Part shown: one piece after another, positions 33,230 to 46,800 of the stretch
Numbering within the stretch: the stretch's first letter is position 1
Layout of the letters: each line of letters opens with the position of its first letter
From: Arcuatula senhousia
Taxonomy: Eukaryota > Mollusca > Bivalvia > Mytilida > Mytilidae
Length of the DNA stretch: 64,000 nucleotides
Assembly: GCA_963971305.1 (NCBI GenBank)
Contig: OZ020317.1
Location: 20,540,001-20,604,000, forward strand
Direction: 5' to 3'
Position numbers and translations under genes: made by a program
The notes under the pieces: generated by a model
Told to the model about the DNA's origin: nothing
The model's input: the letters and a program-made list of their open reading frames with translations, nothing else
Databases searched by the model: none

Positions 33230-34998
33230 CTAAAATGAAAAAAAAATATCATAGAAAGCTACATAAAACATATTTTACAAGTTGATCTACTCTACGAAAT
33301 AAAGTATACAAATTTTCCCTTCAATTGCGGCCAGTATTCTTTTAATTCTAACTTGGAGTATCTTATTTGGAACATCTTTGGAAATTTTTGTCTCTGTATA
33401 GTTGTCACTATTAAAAATTCAAATGGTAAAATGACTCGGTAGGAATTAGTAAGAAGTTATATATACTTATTATCAATAGGTCATATATTTTCTTTGTAAA
33501 TTTCCTGTATTTCACAATTATTCATTTAAAACTAAACAGAATTACCATTATTTACTAATGCTAATTCATCTAAATTTAGTGACCTCTGGTCACGTTGAAG
33601 GCTACTGGCTGTTTTCCTATGTGACTTTTAAATTGCCGTTTCTTTAACGTTGATTGTGTCGCGTACACTTATTCCACATCTCTTTATCGTCTATATCTGG
33701 TCACTGTTAAAACATCTTACATGTAGTTAACCATCGATTTTTCTTTTGCTATTTATTCATTTACATGTTGTATGATATTGTGTCATGCTTATTTTTGTAA
33801 AAATCTTTTTAAAACATTGTAATTTTTGTAGATACAAAATGTGTATTGACCTTTGGTACTTTTTTGGTACTTAAGCACATTGTACCAAACCAAACCAAAA
33901 CATGTAGTTTTGATTTTCATTAGGGGTGAAAATTTCATGGACCAACTTCTGACTTTCAATTGACATTTTTTTTTGCTAGAATAGTCTCAAAAAAACGACG
34001 CTAGTCCTTTAAAAGGGGCATAAAATGTTGGCCTATGTGAAAAAGAAAGCCTCGTGCACTTTAAAGACCTTTTGTAGAGTTCAATTATGAGTAGGCTCAA
34101 CGAAAAACACACTTGCAAAATGCAACTGGAAGTGGTGTATAAAACAAAAAGATTGTTTCCCAATCAAGGATGAATAGATATTTTTATACTAAGCACTTTG
34201 CATCTGTTTTCTTCATATTACGTAATGATAGTTTACCTACAATATGTTCTCCCCATTATAATATATCCGGTTTATCGTATTAAGTGTTGCTTTAAACTTA
34301 TATACTTAAAATACATACTTGGAAATTTTTAAGTGATACCATAAACTACTCTGTCTCTCATCAAATCTGTTCCCATTTGAACATGTCTGTAGTCAGTTTC
34401 TCGCCGTGCCGGATCGAGTTTATTGTTTTACACACTAGCCTTAACCAAGTCCTAACTTGGATGCAAAAAGCATTTAAGCATTTAAGCGACGGTCCTTTAA
34501 GAAAAAAATATGCAACTGCATTAACTATTATGGTCTTATATATATCAATAGGAAATAAGAGTCTATTTTCCGGAATTTATTGATCTTTTGAAAATAAATA
34601 TAACAATATGTTACATAACGGGAATTTCTTAGTCAGTTAGAATAATTTCCCGATATTCATAGTGATTGTATATTTCTGATGATTAATGCTTTGAATTAAT
34701 GATAAAGCGATAATGAATTACATATATGGTTTGAATTTCTTTGTAATATTGTTAAAACAATTAAATGAACTTCCTTGGGAAAACCAAATCACTATCTATA
34801 AATATCATCATTTTTTTTTTTGGAATAAGAAAATACATGGTACACATCTATTTAAAACTGTAACAAAGAAATCGACCATTTAAAACTGACTGTCAATTAT
34901 TGTTAATATACCCAGCAAATATAAATAAACTGTCTTATATGATCGCTGCACTCTAGAGCCAAAGGTTTCTGGGAACGCCTTTCCCTACTGTTACAGCA
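33230..34998. other. upstream region of IgSF-2, no gene seen
   Basis: AT-rich. Positions 33590-33700 hold the right end of the TTTAACCC dispersed family. Some of it is loosely similar to sequence upstream of IgSF-3 (52440-52560), as expected of a segmental duplication. Promoter not located. Confidence 0.4.
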
Positions 34999-35130
34999 AT
35001 GGCCATGCAGGATGATGCTAGTCAAGACGATATTATTGTTGTGAAAGATGACTTCATATATGTGACAAGGAGTGTTGATTATGCCATCAATTGCTACATC
35101 TTCTCCTTTGCGTGTACGGGCGGGACGTAA
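34999..35130 (+). other. exon-like 43-codon ORF of unknown origin
   Basis: A polypyrimidine-CAG acceptor (CTACTGTTACAG) lies just before an ATG opening MAMQDDASQDDIIVVKDD and ending in TAA. It is richer in GC than its surroundings. It could be a stray exon of another gene, a retrocopy fragment or chance. No family recognised. Confidence 0.3.
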
Positions 35131-35529
35131 TATTTATAAGATTCGTTCCTATCTTTTTATGTATTGTGTTTTTAAATCTAATTATTTTTTTTTACGAAAT
35201 ATAGTCCCATGAGATTTATTTAAAAAATTATAGAAAACACTAAAACATTGATTTTTTGTTGTAGTTAAAACAACATACTTTTGTTTTCTATATTTTTCAG
35301 GAATCAACATTAACAAAAGAAAGTAAAACAATGAACACAATCCATGGCCTAAGTTTAAATTAACATACGGAGAAAGATAATTCAATCGGATTCATGCCGA
35401 ACTATAATATTACTCATGTTTTATATGATCTCTTCAAAAGGTTTTCAATCGATATCAGTCATTTGAAGAAAAATAAAAAATTAATATTTTTAAAGGGTAA
35501 GATTCGTTTCTGTTCTTATTATTAGTTAT
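35131..35529. other. spacer, no gene seen
   Basis: AT-rich sequence with no supported ORF. Confidence 0.4.
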
Positions 35530-38320
35530 TATTAATTATCATTTTATTATCATTTAAAGTATTTATAGAGCGCATTAACTAATTACAAATTACCCTAAGC
35601 GCTTTACAATCTACCATAAAATAAAATAAAAATGAAATGTACATTATCCCTTGAACATAAAAAAATGAACTTTAAAACAATTCTTTACAAATCTAAAAAT
35701 GCAGTAAAAATCGCATAAAATAAGTAAGAATATGAAACTAATTTAATAGTAATGTGGAAAAGCGATTAGAATTTAATCTTAAGGCAAAAATTTATTTAAA
35801 ATGCATATATGTAAATAACAATAAAAAATCAAAAAATATCTAAGAATATTAAAATTTAAATAAAAATATTATAATCGGATAAAGGACAAAGAAACAAACA
35901 AGCAAAAAATAAATAAAAGAGCATTTTCTGAGTTTAAAAATTTCAATGATACAAAGATTGTGAATTAGCAAAAAAATATAATTTTTATATAGTAAGAAAA
36001 AAGTTTTTAATGGCCAGTAAAAATCTATAAAAAGTAAGAATAGGCCAAACGAAATAAATGAGTCTTAAGTCTTGACTTTGAATAAGAAGGCTGTCTTACA
36101 CTCACATTTCACAAGGAAGACTGTTCCACCAGGTAGCACCTGCCATGTCAAATCTGTGCGTGCCAAATAATTTTGTTTTCATTCTTTTTCATTCTTTTCG
36201 GCTGAATTCTGATGCTAAGTGTCTTATCTAAATGAACTCCAAGATTTTTTACTAATGGGGTGTCAATCACTATTGTGCCTTCGAAAAATAATTGACGATT
36301 TTATAGATCTTTCACTCGATTTTTCGGACTAAATTGATCAGTTCGGTTGTATCTTTATTTAGCTTTAGGAAGTTGATTTTCATCCAAAAACTTAAATCAC
36401 TAACCTCTAGACGAGAAGAGATTTCAGTTTAGTTGGCTAATGGCTCGATGACTAAGTAGACTTGAGAATCGTCTGCATAACAGAGATAGAGCATGTTGTG
36501 CTTTTTACAAATTTCTCCGATGGGCTCTGAGAACAGGCAATAAAACCTTGGCCCTAAAATGAAACCTTAAGGAACACCGATCGTCAACGTAATTGAATCG
36601 GAATAGGTAGAGTCCATCGCAACAGTTTGAGTTTGTCCTTCAAAATATGTGTGTGTTCAAGACGTTAAATCAGAATGGAGTGATCTATCGAGTCGAAAGC
36701 GGCAGATAGATCCAACATTAACAATACGGCGTACAGTTTTTATCAAATGCAATGGTCAGGTCGATGTGGAAAAGTATTAGTGCAGTCTCAGTTGAATGAC
36801 CAGTCCTGTAGGCTTATTGTACATCATCATATACGAGTTTGCTTGCAAATTACTTTCTAGAGGAAGCGCAACAGTTTTTTGTTCAAATACATTTGAGACA
36901 GACGACAAGTTTGATACTGGGCGATATTTCTTTAGTACTTCCCAGTCCAGTCCAGGCTTTTTAAGAAGTGGTCTAACTATAGCCTTTTTCAAGATTGCGA
37001 TACACGTGACTGTTTGAGCGAGCAGCTGATGATTTGTGTGATAAGGGGTAGAACGTCGTCGATAGACTGTTTAAGAAGAAAGGTAGGTTTCGGATCTAAT
37101 TATGAGCTTATGAACTTTGAATTCGACATGAAGAAAATCTGGTTTGACATTATTCGACTGAGACAATTAACTGAGTTTATTTCGCATTTTTTCAATCTTA
37201 TTGACGAACAATTTGTTGAATCGATACTATAAGTTTGTAGAATGACTTTTGTTCATGAGATTGTTTGTAAATTTTGAAAGCCTTTTTGATCATTTTGTGA
37301 CTCTCTAATTTCCCTGGGTAATATTCCTTTTTGGATTCAAACAAAAGTTTTATGACAATTGAGCATTTGCTTTATAGATTAATCTATCAACTTCAAGTTT
37401 CGTTTTTAACATCCAGCGCTCGGCTTTCCGACGTTCAGGTTTGGCTTCAAGTAGACTTTCATTCCACTCGGTGTTTGGTCGTATTACAATTTGCTTAGTT
37501 TGCACTAGTGCGTGGCTGTTTTTAACGAATTTCAATTCCGAGTTGTACACATTGACGATTACTTCTGCAGATTGTGAGGTTGAATTTGTTCTTTGTTTCG
37601 AACATTGGATTTAAACTCGTCTACATTAATATCTTTCGCGTATCGGAAGGAAAAAGTCTCTCGTTTTTTTGTGTGGTTTTTCAATGCTGATTGATGTTGT
37701 AATTGAAAAATGGTCACTCACTGGTTGAGTTACCTTTGTTGTCGAAAAAACATGGAATACGTATCACCTGTAACCCGGACATCAAAGCGCTGCCCTCTCG
37801 TGTTATGATGAGATAAAAATTGTGTCCACGAATGTGAGTCAACCCGGTGAAATGTTGAGGAACACCATGTTCTGACAGACTGTGTAAGAAAGTTTGAGCG
37901 TCAGAGTCATTCGAGTCATTCACGTGAAAGTTGAAGTCGTTGCAAATCAGCACATCTTCGGTGGCTACGACAATACGATCTTAATAGTCTGATCACTCAT
38001 AAAAAAAGGTAAACAATTCTGAGACGGAAACGACAGTCGATTAAACATTCGAGTTATTCAAAGTGTATGAACCTCGGTGTTTTAACTTAAGTCACATTAA
38101 TATTGTTTTTGTACCCTAAGCGGTTCCATCATCTCTTTGGTTTTGTCTTGATATGCAATGAATTTTGTGTTTGGTATAAGTTCTGATATAACACTATTGT
38201 CAATATCGGTACCCATCCACGTATTGGTCAACGCTAAAACGTCTTTCTCGTTATCAAGTCTGACATCGTTGATTGATGATGATTTTTTCCCCAGATTTTG
38301 GATTACGCAATGTTAGTGAT
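35530..38320 (-). pseudogene. decayed CR1/L2-like LINE
   Basis: Reading the minus strand from right to left: endonuclease remnants (LALTNTWMGTD near 38240, GDFNFHVN-like NDFNFHVNDSNDSDAQTF at 37950-37850), then RT entry (KAIVRPLLKKPGLDWEVLKK near 36980), QANS..DD and a palm-like LCYADDSQVYL near 36490. Many stops and shifts. The left part, 35540-36100, looks like its 3' UTR (TAGAGCGCATTAAC, AGCGCTTTACAAT). CR1/L2-type is my best guess from the RT motif order. Confidence 0.75.
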
Positions 38321-40863
38321 AAAGTGTTATAACGGTTAGTGTTTGTCGTTTTAACCCGTAATAGATGGCTCAGGTTAAGTGTTGGTTTGCGGGCATTGGA
38401 ATCGGTTCTAAAAGTAATAAGTGTTAGTTATTCCCCTGAGGGCGGATGCCCGATGGGGGATAACTGATTTATACCACGGGACTGTAGAGGGTGCTAAATG
38501 AAAGTTTATGATAATTAATGAGGGGGGTCTTTCAGGAATTTAGCTTTATCTACTGATAAAGCATGATTAGTGCAGGGTATCTCGTTACATTTTATGACAT
38601 AGTGGTATAAGTACAGAAATAAGACTTTCAGCCTGATATTAATCAGAAACCTGAGTCAATTTATCACGATTTTTTCCAGTGACCTTGTGCGTGAAATTGC
38701 TTCTATCAGTATTTAGAATCGTTCGTATGGAACGTTGAACATATGAAAAAAAAATTTTGTGAGTCGCTTAGACGCGGTCACGTGACATGTAATATTTAGC
38801 AGGGTCAACCTTTAATCATTTGGTCGCACGGTAAGGTCACTCTCTCGTGAGATGTTGTACGTAAGCCCCGAGGTTTTTCTTCAACATTGTATGAGCTTTT
38901 TATTTCTCACGGAAAAAGTTGACCTCGAGTGACCTTTCTTTCTCGGGATAATAAACCACCGGGTTACACTCCAACTAAGGTTATAATTTTGTATTTCTAC
39001 TAATGCAAGGATGTTGGAGCATTGATTGTGTATCGTTTATAGATAGTCTATATACTCTCGATGGATTCATGGTTGATTGGCCACTATGTATCCCAATAAA
39101 TATTTAAAAAAAAGTTAAGTGATGATATTCAATATAATTTCAAAAATAGTTTAATTTCAAAATTGCATTCCGTATCACACAATTTATAGGAACTTCTACA
39201 GCAAGTATTGTTTTATAATTGTCAGTGTAGCACAGCAAAAATACCCAAAAATCACTTATGATGTGGAAGCAGCTGTCTAGCGCTAACCACCATTTGCTCA
39301 TCAATGAGGGAAAATAAGTTCTCAGCTGCCTTTTGTACAGAGACCCTTACTGTGTCTTATTGGGTTGTATATTCATATGAGGCAGGTTTAAACCTATGAC
39401 GCTTTCGAATTTGCAATTTACATTGTATTTTAATATATTTTTTCAAACTTAAATAAATTTAGAAATGTTTATAATACGCTGAATTGAAAATATTTTATAT
39501 TCGAAAATAAAAACAAACTAGGTTAACTTGTGGGTCATTTGTGCTCTTAATGACGTCGGAATTTCACCCAAAAAGCGTTTCACACGAAAACAAGCGGGTG
39601 GAACCGTACGTTGAATGAAAACTAAGCTCACAATACAACTAAAATATTGAGATTTCTACTATTGTCGCTCCCTTCGGGACCTACTAGGGATGTCTTAGAA
39701 CACAAGGAAAGTAAGAAGTTTAGTGCCATTTAACCGGGATTAGCCCAACATTTTATTCGAAGTGCATGATAGCATAAAAACAGGACCATTTTGGTCTCTG
39801 ATTTATTTGGTATGTCTTCTTAGTTTGTCTTTTATCCTAGGCATTAGGATTTTTGTTATTTTCAATAAAAAATTACAAAACAAATAAAGTTTTAACTATG
39901 TAGCTATCTGCCATTAAGGCCAACATATCAAAACAATTAATAAGTACTAAGCTTTTCATTTTTATTGAAAGAACAGTATCATAGGGCAACAAATTTGAAA
40001 TTCCGGGGAACTGTGTTTTAGTACAATTTTGATCGACGTAAGTTCGTATTTCCGACTTATAATGTGACTATAACCTTAGCATAGTAACAATTATGTATTC
40101 TTTATTAGGCGTTGATGTGTTAACACTTGACTTATTCTTTTAAATTCTTTTCTACTAAATGATTCTTGTCCCATAACGAAAGACGAATGTCCAAAACTGT
40201 TGATTTTGTTATAAATCTATTTATATTTCTACGTTTAAATTGGTTTAGTTTTACGCTTTACTGTGATTGATCCGTCAAACCAAAGATGCCAAAATATTCT
40301 TTAGTGTTCCACCAGCTTGAAGGGTTTGAATACCCGTCGTGTCGGATAAAGCATTTGTTTGAGCATATCGGTCTGAGGTAGTGCACCATCACTTTTAGCC
40401 TCAAATCATATCGGAAGAAGACATAATTTCATAATGCAAAGAAACAAAGTGGGTATCAGTAAAACAATTACATGTAATATGATCATGCTTTATATGCAAA
40501 GTACTGTAGCATTTCATCACAGGAGAATCTTATATGTTAGAGTGTCGCAAAACAAAACACCAGACAATTATGAACCATGCAATTTGAATAATTGAACAAG
40601 AGCCTAAATCACATACCTGGTTTATAGTGGTATCTATTTAGAGTGCATAATCTATAAAAAAGGTCTTCTGACAATTTTGTCTGGGTCTTCTATTATACAC
40701 CTTCGGTCAAAGTAAGCTAAACAGTAGGGCTAGGTTGATGACATGGTTTTGATTTGTTAATAAGTAAGGGATTACAATTGTTAGGATGTTATAATTAATT
40801 ATTACAAATTAACAAAAAATCAAGACAATTTTGTAAACAGTAAAAAGTAGTCTTAAAAACCTT
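38321..40863. other. spacer, no gene seen
   Basis: About 2.5 kb with no supported ORF, splice-linked exon or clear repeat. Confidence 0.45.
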
Positions 40864-40904
40864 GAAATACAAAAAAACACCAAAGTTCCAGTCAATAAAT
40901 TTTG

Positions 40905-40950
40905 CTACGCCTGACTCGCGTTTCGTCTATTCAAGACTCATCAAAGGCGC
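40905..40950 (-). ncRNA. hammerhead ribozyme, damaged
   Basis: The core reads TTGATGA and the stem III side reads GCGAGTC, two departures from the canonical unit; probably inactive. Confidence 0.7.
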
Positions 40951-41262
40951 TCTACCAAAAATATTGAAAATGCCAAACACTGTATGAATATGAAGAGCAT
41001 AGAACAGTATAACCAAAAATACTAAACTAGGGAACAAAATCATTACTAAATATTCAACCTATGTCTAGGGTAGGAAGAACCTTAGGGTTTAGACAATTTT
41101 GAAATAAAGACGGATAATTTAAAGCTGTGATGTTTTCTCCAACTCAAAAGTGTTGGTGCCGGAGCGGGCTAACATCGGGGAATTAAAACTCCACCAGCAG
41201 TGCTAACCTTCACGTGTGTTCGAAATACAAATGACAACAAAGTTCCAGACAATAAATTTTGC

Positions 41263-41308
41263 TACGCCTGACGCGCGTTTCGTCTTTTCAAGACTCATCA
41301 GAGGCGCT
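41263..41308 (-). ncRNA. hammerhead ribozyme, canonical core
   Basis: CTGATGA, GAAAC, GCGCGTC all intact. Stem II is GTCTT-GAA-AAGAC, one pair longer than in the other copies: a compensatory change that keeps the fold. Confidence 0.88.
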
Positions 41309-41619
41309 CTATCAAAAATATTGAAAATGCCAAACACTGTATGAATATGAAGAGCATAGAACAGTATAACCAAAAATACTAAACTGGGGAACCAAATCAT
41401 TACTAAATATTCAACCTATGTCTGGGGTAGGAAGAACCTTAGGGTTTAGACAATTTTGAAATTTAGACGGATAATTTAAAGCTTTCATGTATTCTCCAAC
41501 TCAAAAGTGTTGGTGCCGGAGCAGGCTAACCTCGGGGAATTTAAACTCCACCCGCAGTGCTAACCTTCACGTGTGTTCGAAATACAAATGACAACAAAGT
41601 TCCAGACAATGAATTTTGC

Positions 41620-41664
41620 TACGCCTGACACACGTTTCGTCTATTCAAGACTCATCAGAGGCGC
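41620..41664 (-). ncRNA. hammerhead ribozyme, canonical core, variant stem III
   Basis: Core and stem II are canonical. Stem III reads ACGTGTGT, still pairable through a G-U. Confidence 0.8.
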
Positions 41665-41976
41665 TCTACCAAAAATATTGAAAATGCCAAACACTGTATG
41701 AATATGAAGAGCATAGAACAGTATAACCAAAAATACTAAACTGGGGAACCAAATCATTACTAAATATTCAACCTATGTCTGGGGTAGGAAGAACCTTAGG
41801 GTTTAGACCATTTTGAAATTTAGACGGATAATTTAAAGCTTTGATGTATTCTCCAACTCAAAAGTGTTGGTGCCGGAGCGGGCTAACCTCGGGGAATTTA
41901 AACTCCACCAGCAGTGCTAACCTTCACGTGTGTTCGAAATACAAATGACAACAAAGTTCCAGACAATAAATTTTGC

Positions 41977-42020
41977 TACGCCTGACGCGCGTTTCGTCTA
42001 TTCAAGACTCATCAGAGGCG
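41977..42020 (-). ncRNA. hammerhead ribozyme at array edge
   Basis: Canonical core. Stem I is cut to five pairs (CGCCT/AGGCG) because the array ends there. Confidence 0.85.
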
Positions 42021-42319
42021 AAAGGACGATGCTTTATCTTCAGAAGAGTCGAAAAGGCTTATAGCCTGAAGAGCATGATACCATGCACGTGCAAGGCCCC
42101 TTTGTAGAGTTGGAAGTCATGGTAAAATCTTTAAATTTGGTGCTTTTTTTGGTAGAAATAATGATAATTTGATAGTAACTTTAAACTGTTAATCTTTTAC
42201 TTTTTGACTATTGTATTGTTTCAAAGCATAACAGCGATCAAATATGTCGGTTTTGTGTGATGATATAATACTAAATCATTAGTTGTTTGAAGTGTTATGT
42301 AAGATTTAGAATCGATATG
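42021..42319. other. spacer, no gene seen
   Basis: Short AT-rich spacer between the ribozyme array and the dispersed repeat. Nothing coding. Confidence 0.4.
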
Positions 42320-42830
42320 TATGATTTTTTTTACATCAGTCGATAAATGCTTCTTAGAAAGCTTTCAGTAACTGTGAGTGTTCTCAGGAGAGTTCCTTTA
42401 CGTTTCGTTGTTCTCGTATAGTACTCTTGTCTATTGAATTGAACTTTTATCGATTCTAATTTTAAAGTGTGTTATTTTTTGTGCTTTGTTCACGATAGGG
42501 GAAGGTTGGGCAAAAAAAACTAGTTTAACCCCGCCACATTCTATATGTGCCTGTCCTAAGCCAGGAATCCTTGTCAAAGCTTTTGTTTGTCATTGTCAAC
42601 TATCTGTGTTTTGTTTTATGTCCAGAAATGGATCTTTCGTTGATTATCTAGGGGTTTGTTTGAATCTTATGTATTGTATTTTGAGTCTTGGGCCAATGCA
42701 AGACAGCAAGCAGTGACCTCTGGTCATGTTGAAGACTGCTGGCTGCTTTCCATTGTGATTTTAAATAGCCGTTTCTTTAATGTTGGTTGTGTCGGGTACA
42801 CTTATTCCACATCTCTTTTTCGTCTATTGA
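42320..42830 (+). repeat. dispersed repeat, copy 2 of the TTTAACCCCGCCACAT family
   Basis: Best preserved copy: ACTAGTTTAACCCCGCCACA, GTGCCTGTCCTAAGCCAGGA and TACACTTATTCCACATCTCT in order. Noncoding. Confidence 0.7.
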
Positions 42831-43134
42831 CACGAATATGTTGAATGGGAACTTCTAAAAAAGCCACAATCACACATCGTACTTGATATCAATTTACATA
42901 GGTATACAACATTTTTTGTTAAACGTTAGAAATCATTTCTTAATGTTTTTCAAATCCTTTGAAATTATATATAAAGAACGTAGTAAACCTTACATTATGG
43001 AAAAATTACTGCAAGTAATAGCAATCTATCTATTCATTTATTTGTTTATTTAAATATAGTCTTCTGTGGATGAAATATTGATAACATAATACTTAATTTA
43101 TAACTCTAAATTAGCTCATTACCCTATTGTCTTT

Positions 43135-43710
43135 TTGAAGCATCATAACGATCAAGTGTAATAACACTACGCCTAATCATTCATTGTTTGAAGTGTTGTG
43201 TCGGTAAAATCAATATATTTGATTGTTTTACATCAGTGGATAGTTGCTTCAGAGCTAACAATCAGTAACTTATCAAGTGTACTCAAGAGTTCCTCTTCGT
43301 CCCGTTTTTGTTGTTGTCCTTATGTCTTAGGTTCACTCTTGTTGAATCGAAATTCCATCATGCAGTTTAATTTTTACTGTGTGCTTTTTGGAGATAATTA
43401 ATAGAGGGAATAAGGGTCCAAAATACTAGTTTAATCCCGCCACATTTACTTGTCATATGCCTGGAATCTTTGACACAGCTTTTGTTGGTATTTGTCAGCT
43501 TTATGTGTTTTTATTCTTTATATACATGGTTTAAGAAAGGTATCTGATTATTTCAGGACCGGATTTGAGTTGTATTTTGAAAAGTGCAAGCAGTATCTAT
43601 TGGCCTCAGTGTAGGCTGCTGACTGTCTTTCAATGTGTTTTTTTAATTGCTGTTTATTCATGCGTCCACATCGCATTATGACCAACGTTATGTCAGTTCT
43701 ATAATAAGAC
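43135..43710 (+). repeat. dispersed repeat, copy 3 of the TTTAACCC family
   Basis: Tandem relative of copy 2, with ACTAGTTTAATCCCGCCACA and the same upstream TTACATCAGT block; more decayed at its right end. Confidence 0.65.
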
Positions 43711-43863
43711 AGATTTATGTTAGTTTTGATCAAACGTTTTATCTTTAAGAACTAGGCAGGCATGCGATAAAGTGATCTGAAAATGTAAGCAAATATTTTA
43801 AGAAAATAATTCTACCAGGTCCTGACAGTTCTAAATATATGTTAAAACCGACAACGACTATAA

Positions 43864-43869
43864 TTTATT
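43864..43869 (-). promoter_or_regulatory. polyadenylation signal of IgSF-3
   Basis: AATAAA on the minus strand about 104 nt past the stop. Confidence 0.45.
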
Positions 43870-46800
43870 GTTAAAGTCTCGTATAAATATATGACTTCTT
43901 CCTCTCTATCTCATGATAAAGTTTAGATCATAGGCTGTACATTTCAGAATATCAGTTAATTGCCTTTCCTTGTCAAACCCCTAAAACAAACAAAAATGAA
44001 GAATGATAACATATAAAACAATACACAACACAAAATATATGTTACAATGTAGGAACAAATTAGGTGCGTGTGTCTGTGAAAACCTGGCAGTTTTGTCCAG
44101 AAGCAATATTTTCAATGCTAAGAAAAAAATAGTTTAACTTTAAGTCCTTCATGAAAGACTTAAAACATAACAAACCTAAAAATCTACTGTGTTACAATGA
44201 GCTTCATTTCTATCGACGCACTTACATAAGTTATTATACATGTGTGCTGGGCTTTTTGAGTCACTAGTATATTGTTTCTTCGGTAGTGTTATTGTTGCCA
44301 TGTGATAACATTGAAAAAACTTTCTGATTGATTTTTTTCTATAATCTGGATCTGTCACACATATTCTAAAAGCTTGCTATTATCTTTATTTACCGTATCT
44401 AATTGATAATTAAAAAAAAAAATAAGATGTCAACTTAATAAGGTTTTTAGTCAACAGAAACATGAGTGTCATCATAAAGGTTTATCCTATGTAAGACACG
44501 TTATATAGATTACAAACTTACAAAACACTATGCAAAGAGTTGCTACTAATACGACCAATATGGCTAAAACAGGATATATAATAGGAATTCTGTCCATCCT
44601 CAATGATTCTTAAATAAAATTAAGACTTTTAAGTTGGTACCCAATTCATGATTGGATGTTAATAAATGTTAATCGTTTATTTGTAAATGCTATAGTGTTC
44701 ATGTGGATTAAAAGAGTTTTTGAATTATAAGTATTGTATTGAAATAAATCTAACAACGCTTGAAAACAAACACACAAAACCAATTGATTAAACATAATGT
44801 TAGTCCGCGTTGTTTCGTGATGTATTATTCGAAAATCAAAATCAATAAGTACATTTTCATTTTTTTCTATTTCTGTAATATGTTTCGATCCAATGCCTTG
44901 TATCGATGAAAAATAAAATAACCCTCTTAATCACGACAACCATTACTCAAGTATTCTATAAGGATATCATACATGTATGCACACCCCAATCACATTCAAC
45001 ACAGAAACTGCTAGTATTTTCACAAACATTTTAACAAACAATGTTTGGAGGACATACCTTTTGTCTCAGCTAAAGCGACAAAAAGTGTGCTTGTATTTCC
45101 GAATTCGTTGCACACTGTCAGTTTGTAGAGTTGTTCCCCATCTACCTTATAAGGAATATGAATTCTATACACTTCCAACTGTATCATTTTACCATGAAAG
45201 GATGTCGTAAAGTTTTGTTTCGCATCAGGCGCAGAATAATATTTTTCTGCTTTGCTTATGGTTATGTAAGTAAGTATTGCGCATGTCAGGACTGATTTAG
45301 AGTAGATGTTTATCCCTACGTTTGAATAGGGTTCATCATATGAATCGGGTCTGGATTGTTTAACTTTATCTAGTATCACTGGAGGTCCTGGAAAAGTTAT
45401 AAGAAAATTAAAAAAACAGTCGCTTGGGTGAAAATATATTGACATGAATTGTAAACTTTCTTCGCTTACCTCTGACCAATTTCCCATATCAATTTTGTAT
45501 ATAATTTTTTTGTAGATTTGTCAACTTTAAATTTCTAATGCCTTTATGCACGAGTGTATAAACTAATTCAACTACAGGATCAAGCTGAAACTATATAATC
45601 GGTTGTTATATTGTTTAAATACTATTTTTATTAAGAAAACATTTCAAAATATATGACAAAAGCAACTTTGCTGAGTTAGGAAACGACTGTTTAATTTTTG
45701 GAGGGAGTCGGCTATGGATATCTTTTTCGTCCTGCCTTTTTTATTTTAAAAACGGAGTCTGTATATTTTTCTGTGCGCTAATGTTCTAAATACTATTATT
45801 TTCAAAATTTTTATATAAATTCTACAACCAAAAAAAAAAACATTCTGCATTTCTTAAATCAAAGTTCTGTCCTGCCTTTTTATCTCCTGTCTTTTTTGCA
45901 TCCCCCCTTTTTTCAAAACCCCCTAAGCCTCCCTTCCAAAAAATGAAGTGGTCGCGTCGTTGAATGAGAGAAGATATTCTAACATATACGACTGCAGAAT
46001 TCACGTTTTAATTTTGGCCCACTGTTTTTAATTGTCTTTTGTTTGAATTACCTGCATATTTGACCGAGATATGTCCATCCTGAACCACATTTCCATACTT
46101 ATCTGCAATCCCATTTTGCACACGACAGACATAAATACCAGCATCTTGATACCACAACGTCTCATTGTATGGCATAGTATCAATATCAACCCAAGGCATA
46201 TGTAGTGTGCCGTCATCAGTGCCGTTCAGGTATCTTATGTGTTCACCAAACAGTGTGAGGTGCTCCCAAACCAACGCAAACGTATGGTTGGCAGGGTTAC
46301 CGCTTTTAACAGGGCAAATCAGTACTTGGTTATTTGTGTCGTTTAAGAGTATTTTGGTAACTTCTTCAAAAGAAGGCGGATCTATAATATAACATAATTA
46401 CTTTTTAAAAACACACCGACAAGGAATAATAAGACAGGGACAAAATCCTTATATACTCACATCTTAAAGAAAGGATACACATATGAATGCTCTGTTTGGT
46501 TAATTGTACACATAGAATACGCTCTGAAAAAGGTCAATTTTAGAATATTTTGTTATGAAAATTGTGTGTCTTAGCTTTTGTTAGGTATTATATTTTAGAT
46601 TATAACTCTTTATTTGATTGATTTTCGTATTATACCTCTCCTAAATTGTTTGGATAAAAAATTCTATGGAAAACAATACTGCCACCGTGCTTATTTTTCT
46701 CTTTTAATTTTGATCGAATATTTTGTTGGTACATGTAAATGTGTTTAGTACATTTTACATTTTGGGAATCTTTGGTGACAATATTTGATGTTTCATCATA

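Larger units (their letters stand above)
40864..42020 (-). repeat. hammerhead tandem repeat (retrozyme-like), 3.2 units
   Basis: Three full 357-bp units and the start of a fourth; the CAAAGTTCC block falls at 40881, 41238, 41595 and 41952. The plus-strand left end begins TTGAAATAC, as in the 18.7-kb array. The right end stops at 42020, just inside the 5' strand of ribozyme stem I. One unit (leftmost) has a damaged ribozyme; three are intact. No ORF is conserved across units, so the RNA is probably noncoding. Confidence 0.9.

Noticed and set aside
41203..41400. A 65-aa minus-strand ORF within the ribozyme array
   Set aside because: The frame is not kept in the neighbouring units of the same array.
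40864..42020. CRISPR-like array
   Set aside because: Units are 357 bp with no spacer-repeat alternation, in a eukaryotic genome, and carry hammerhead ribozymes.
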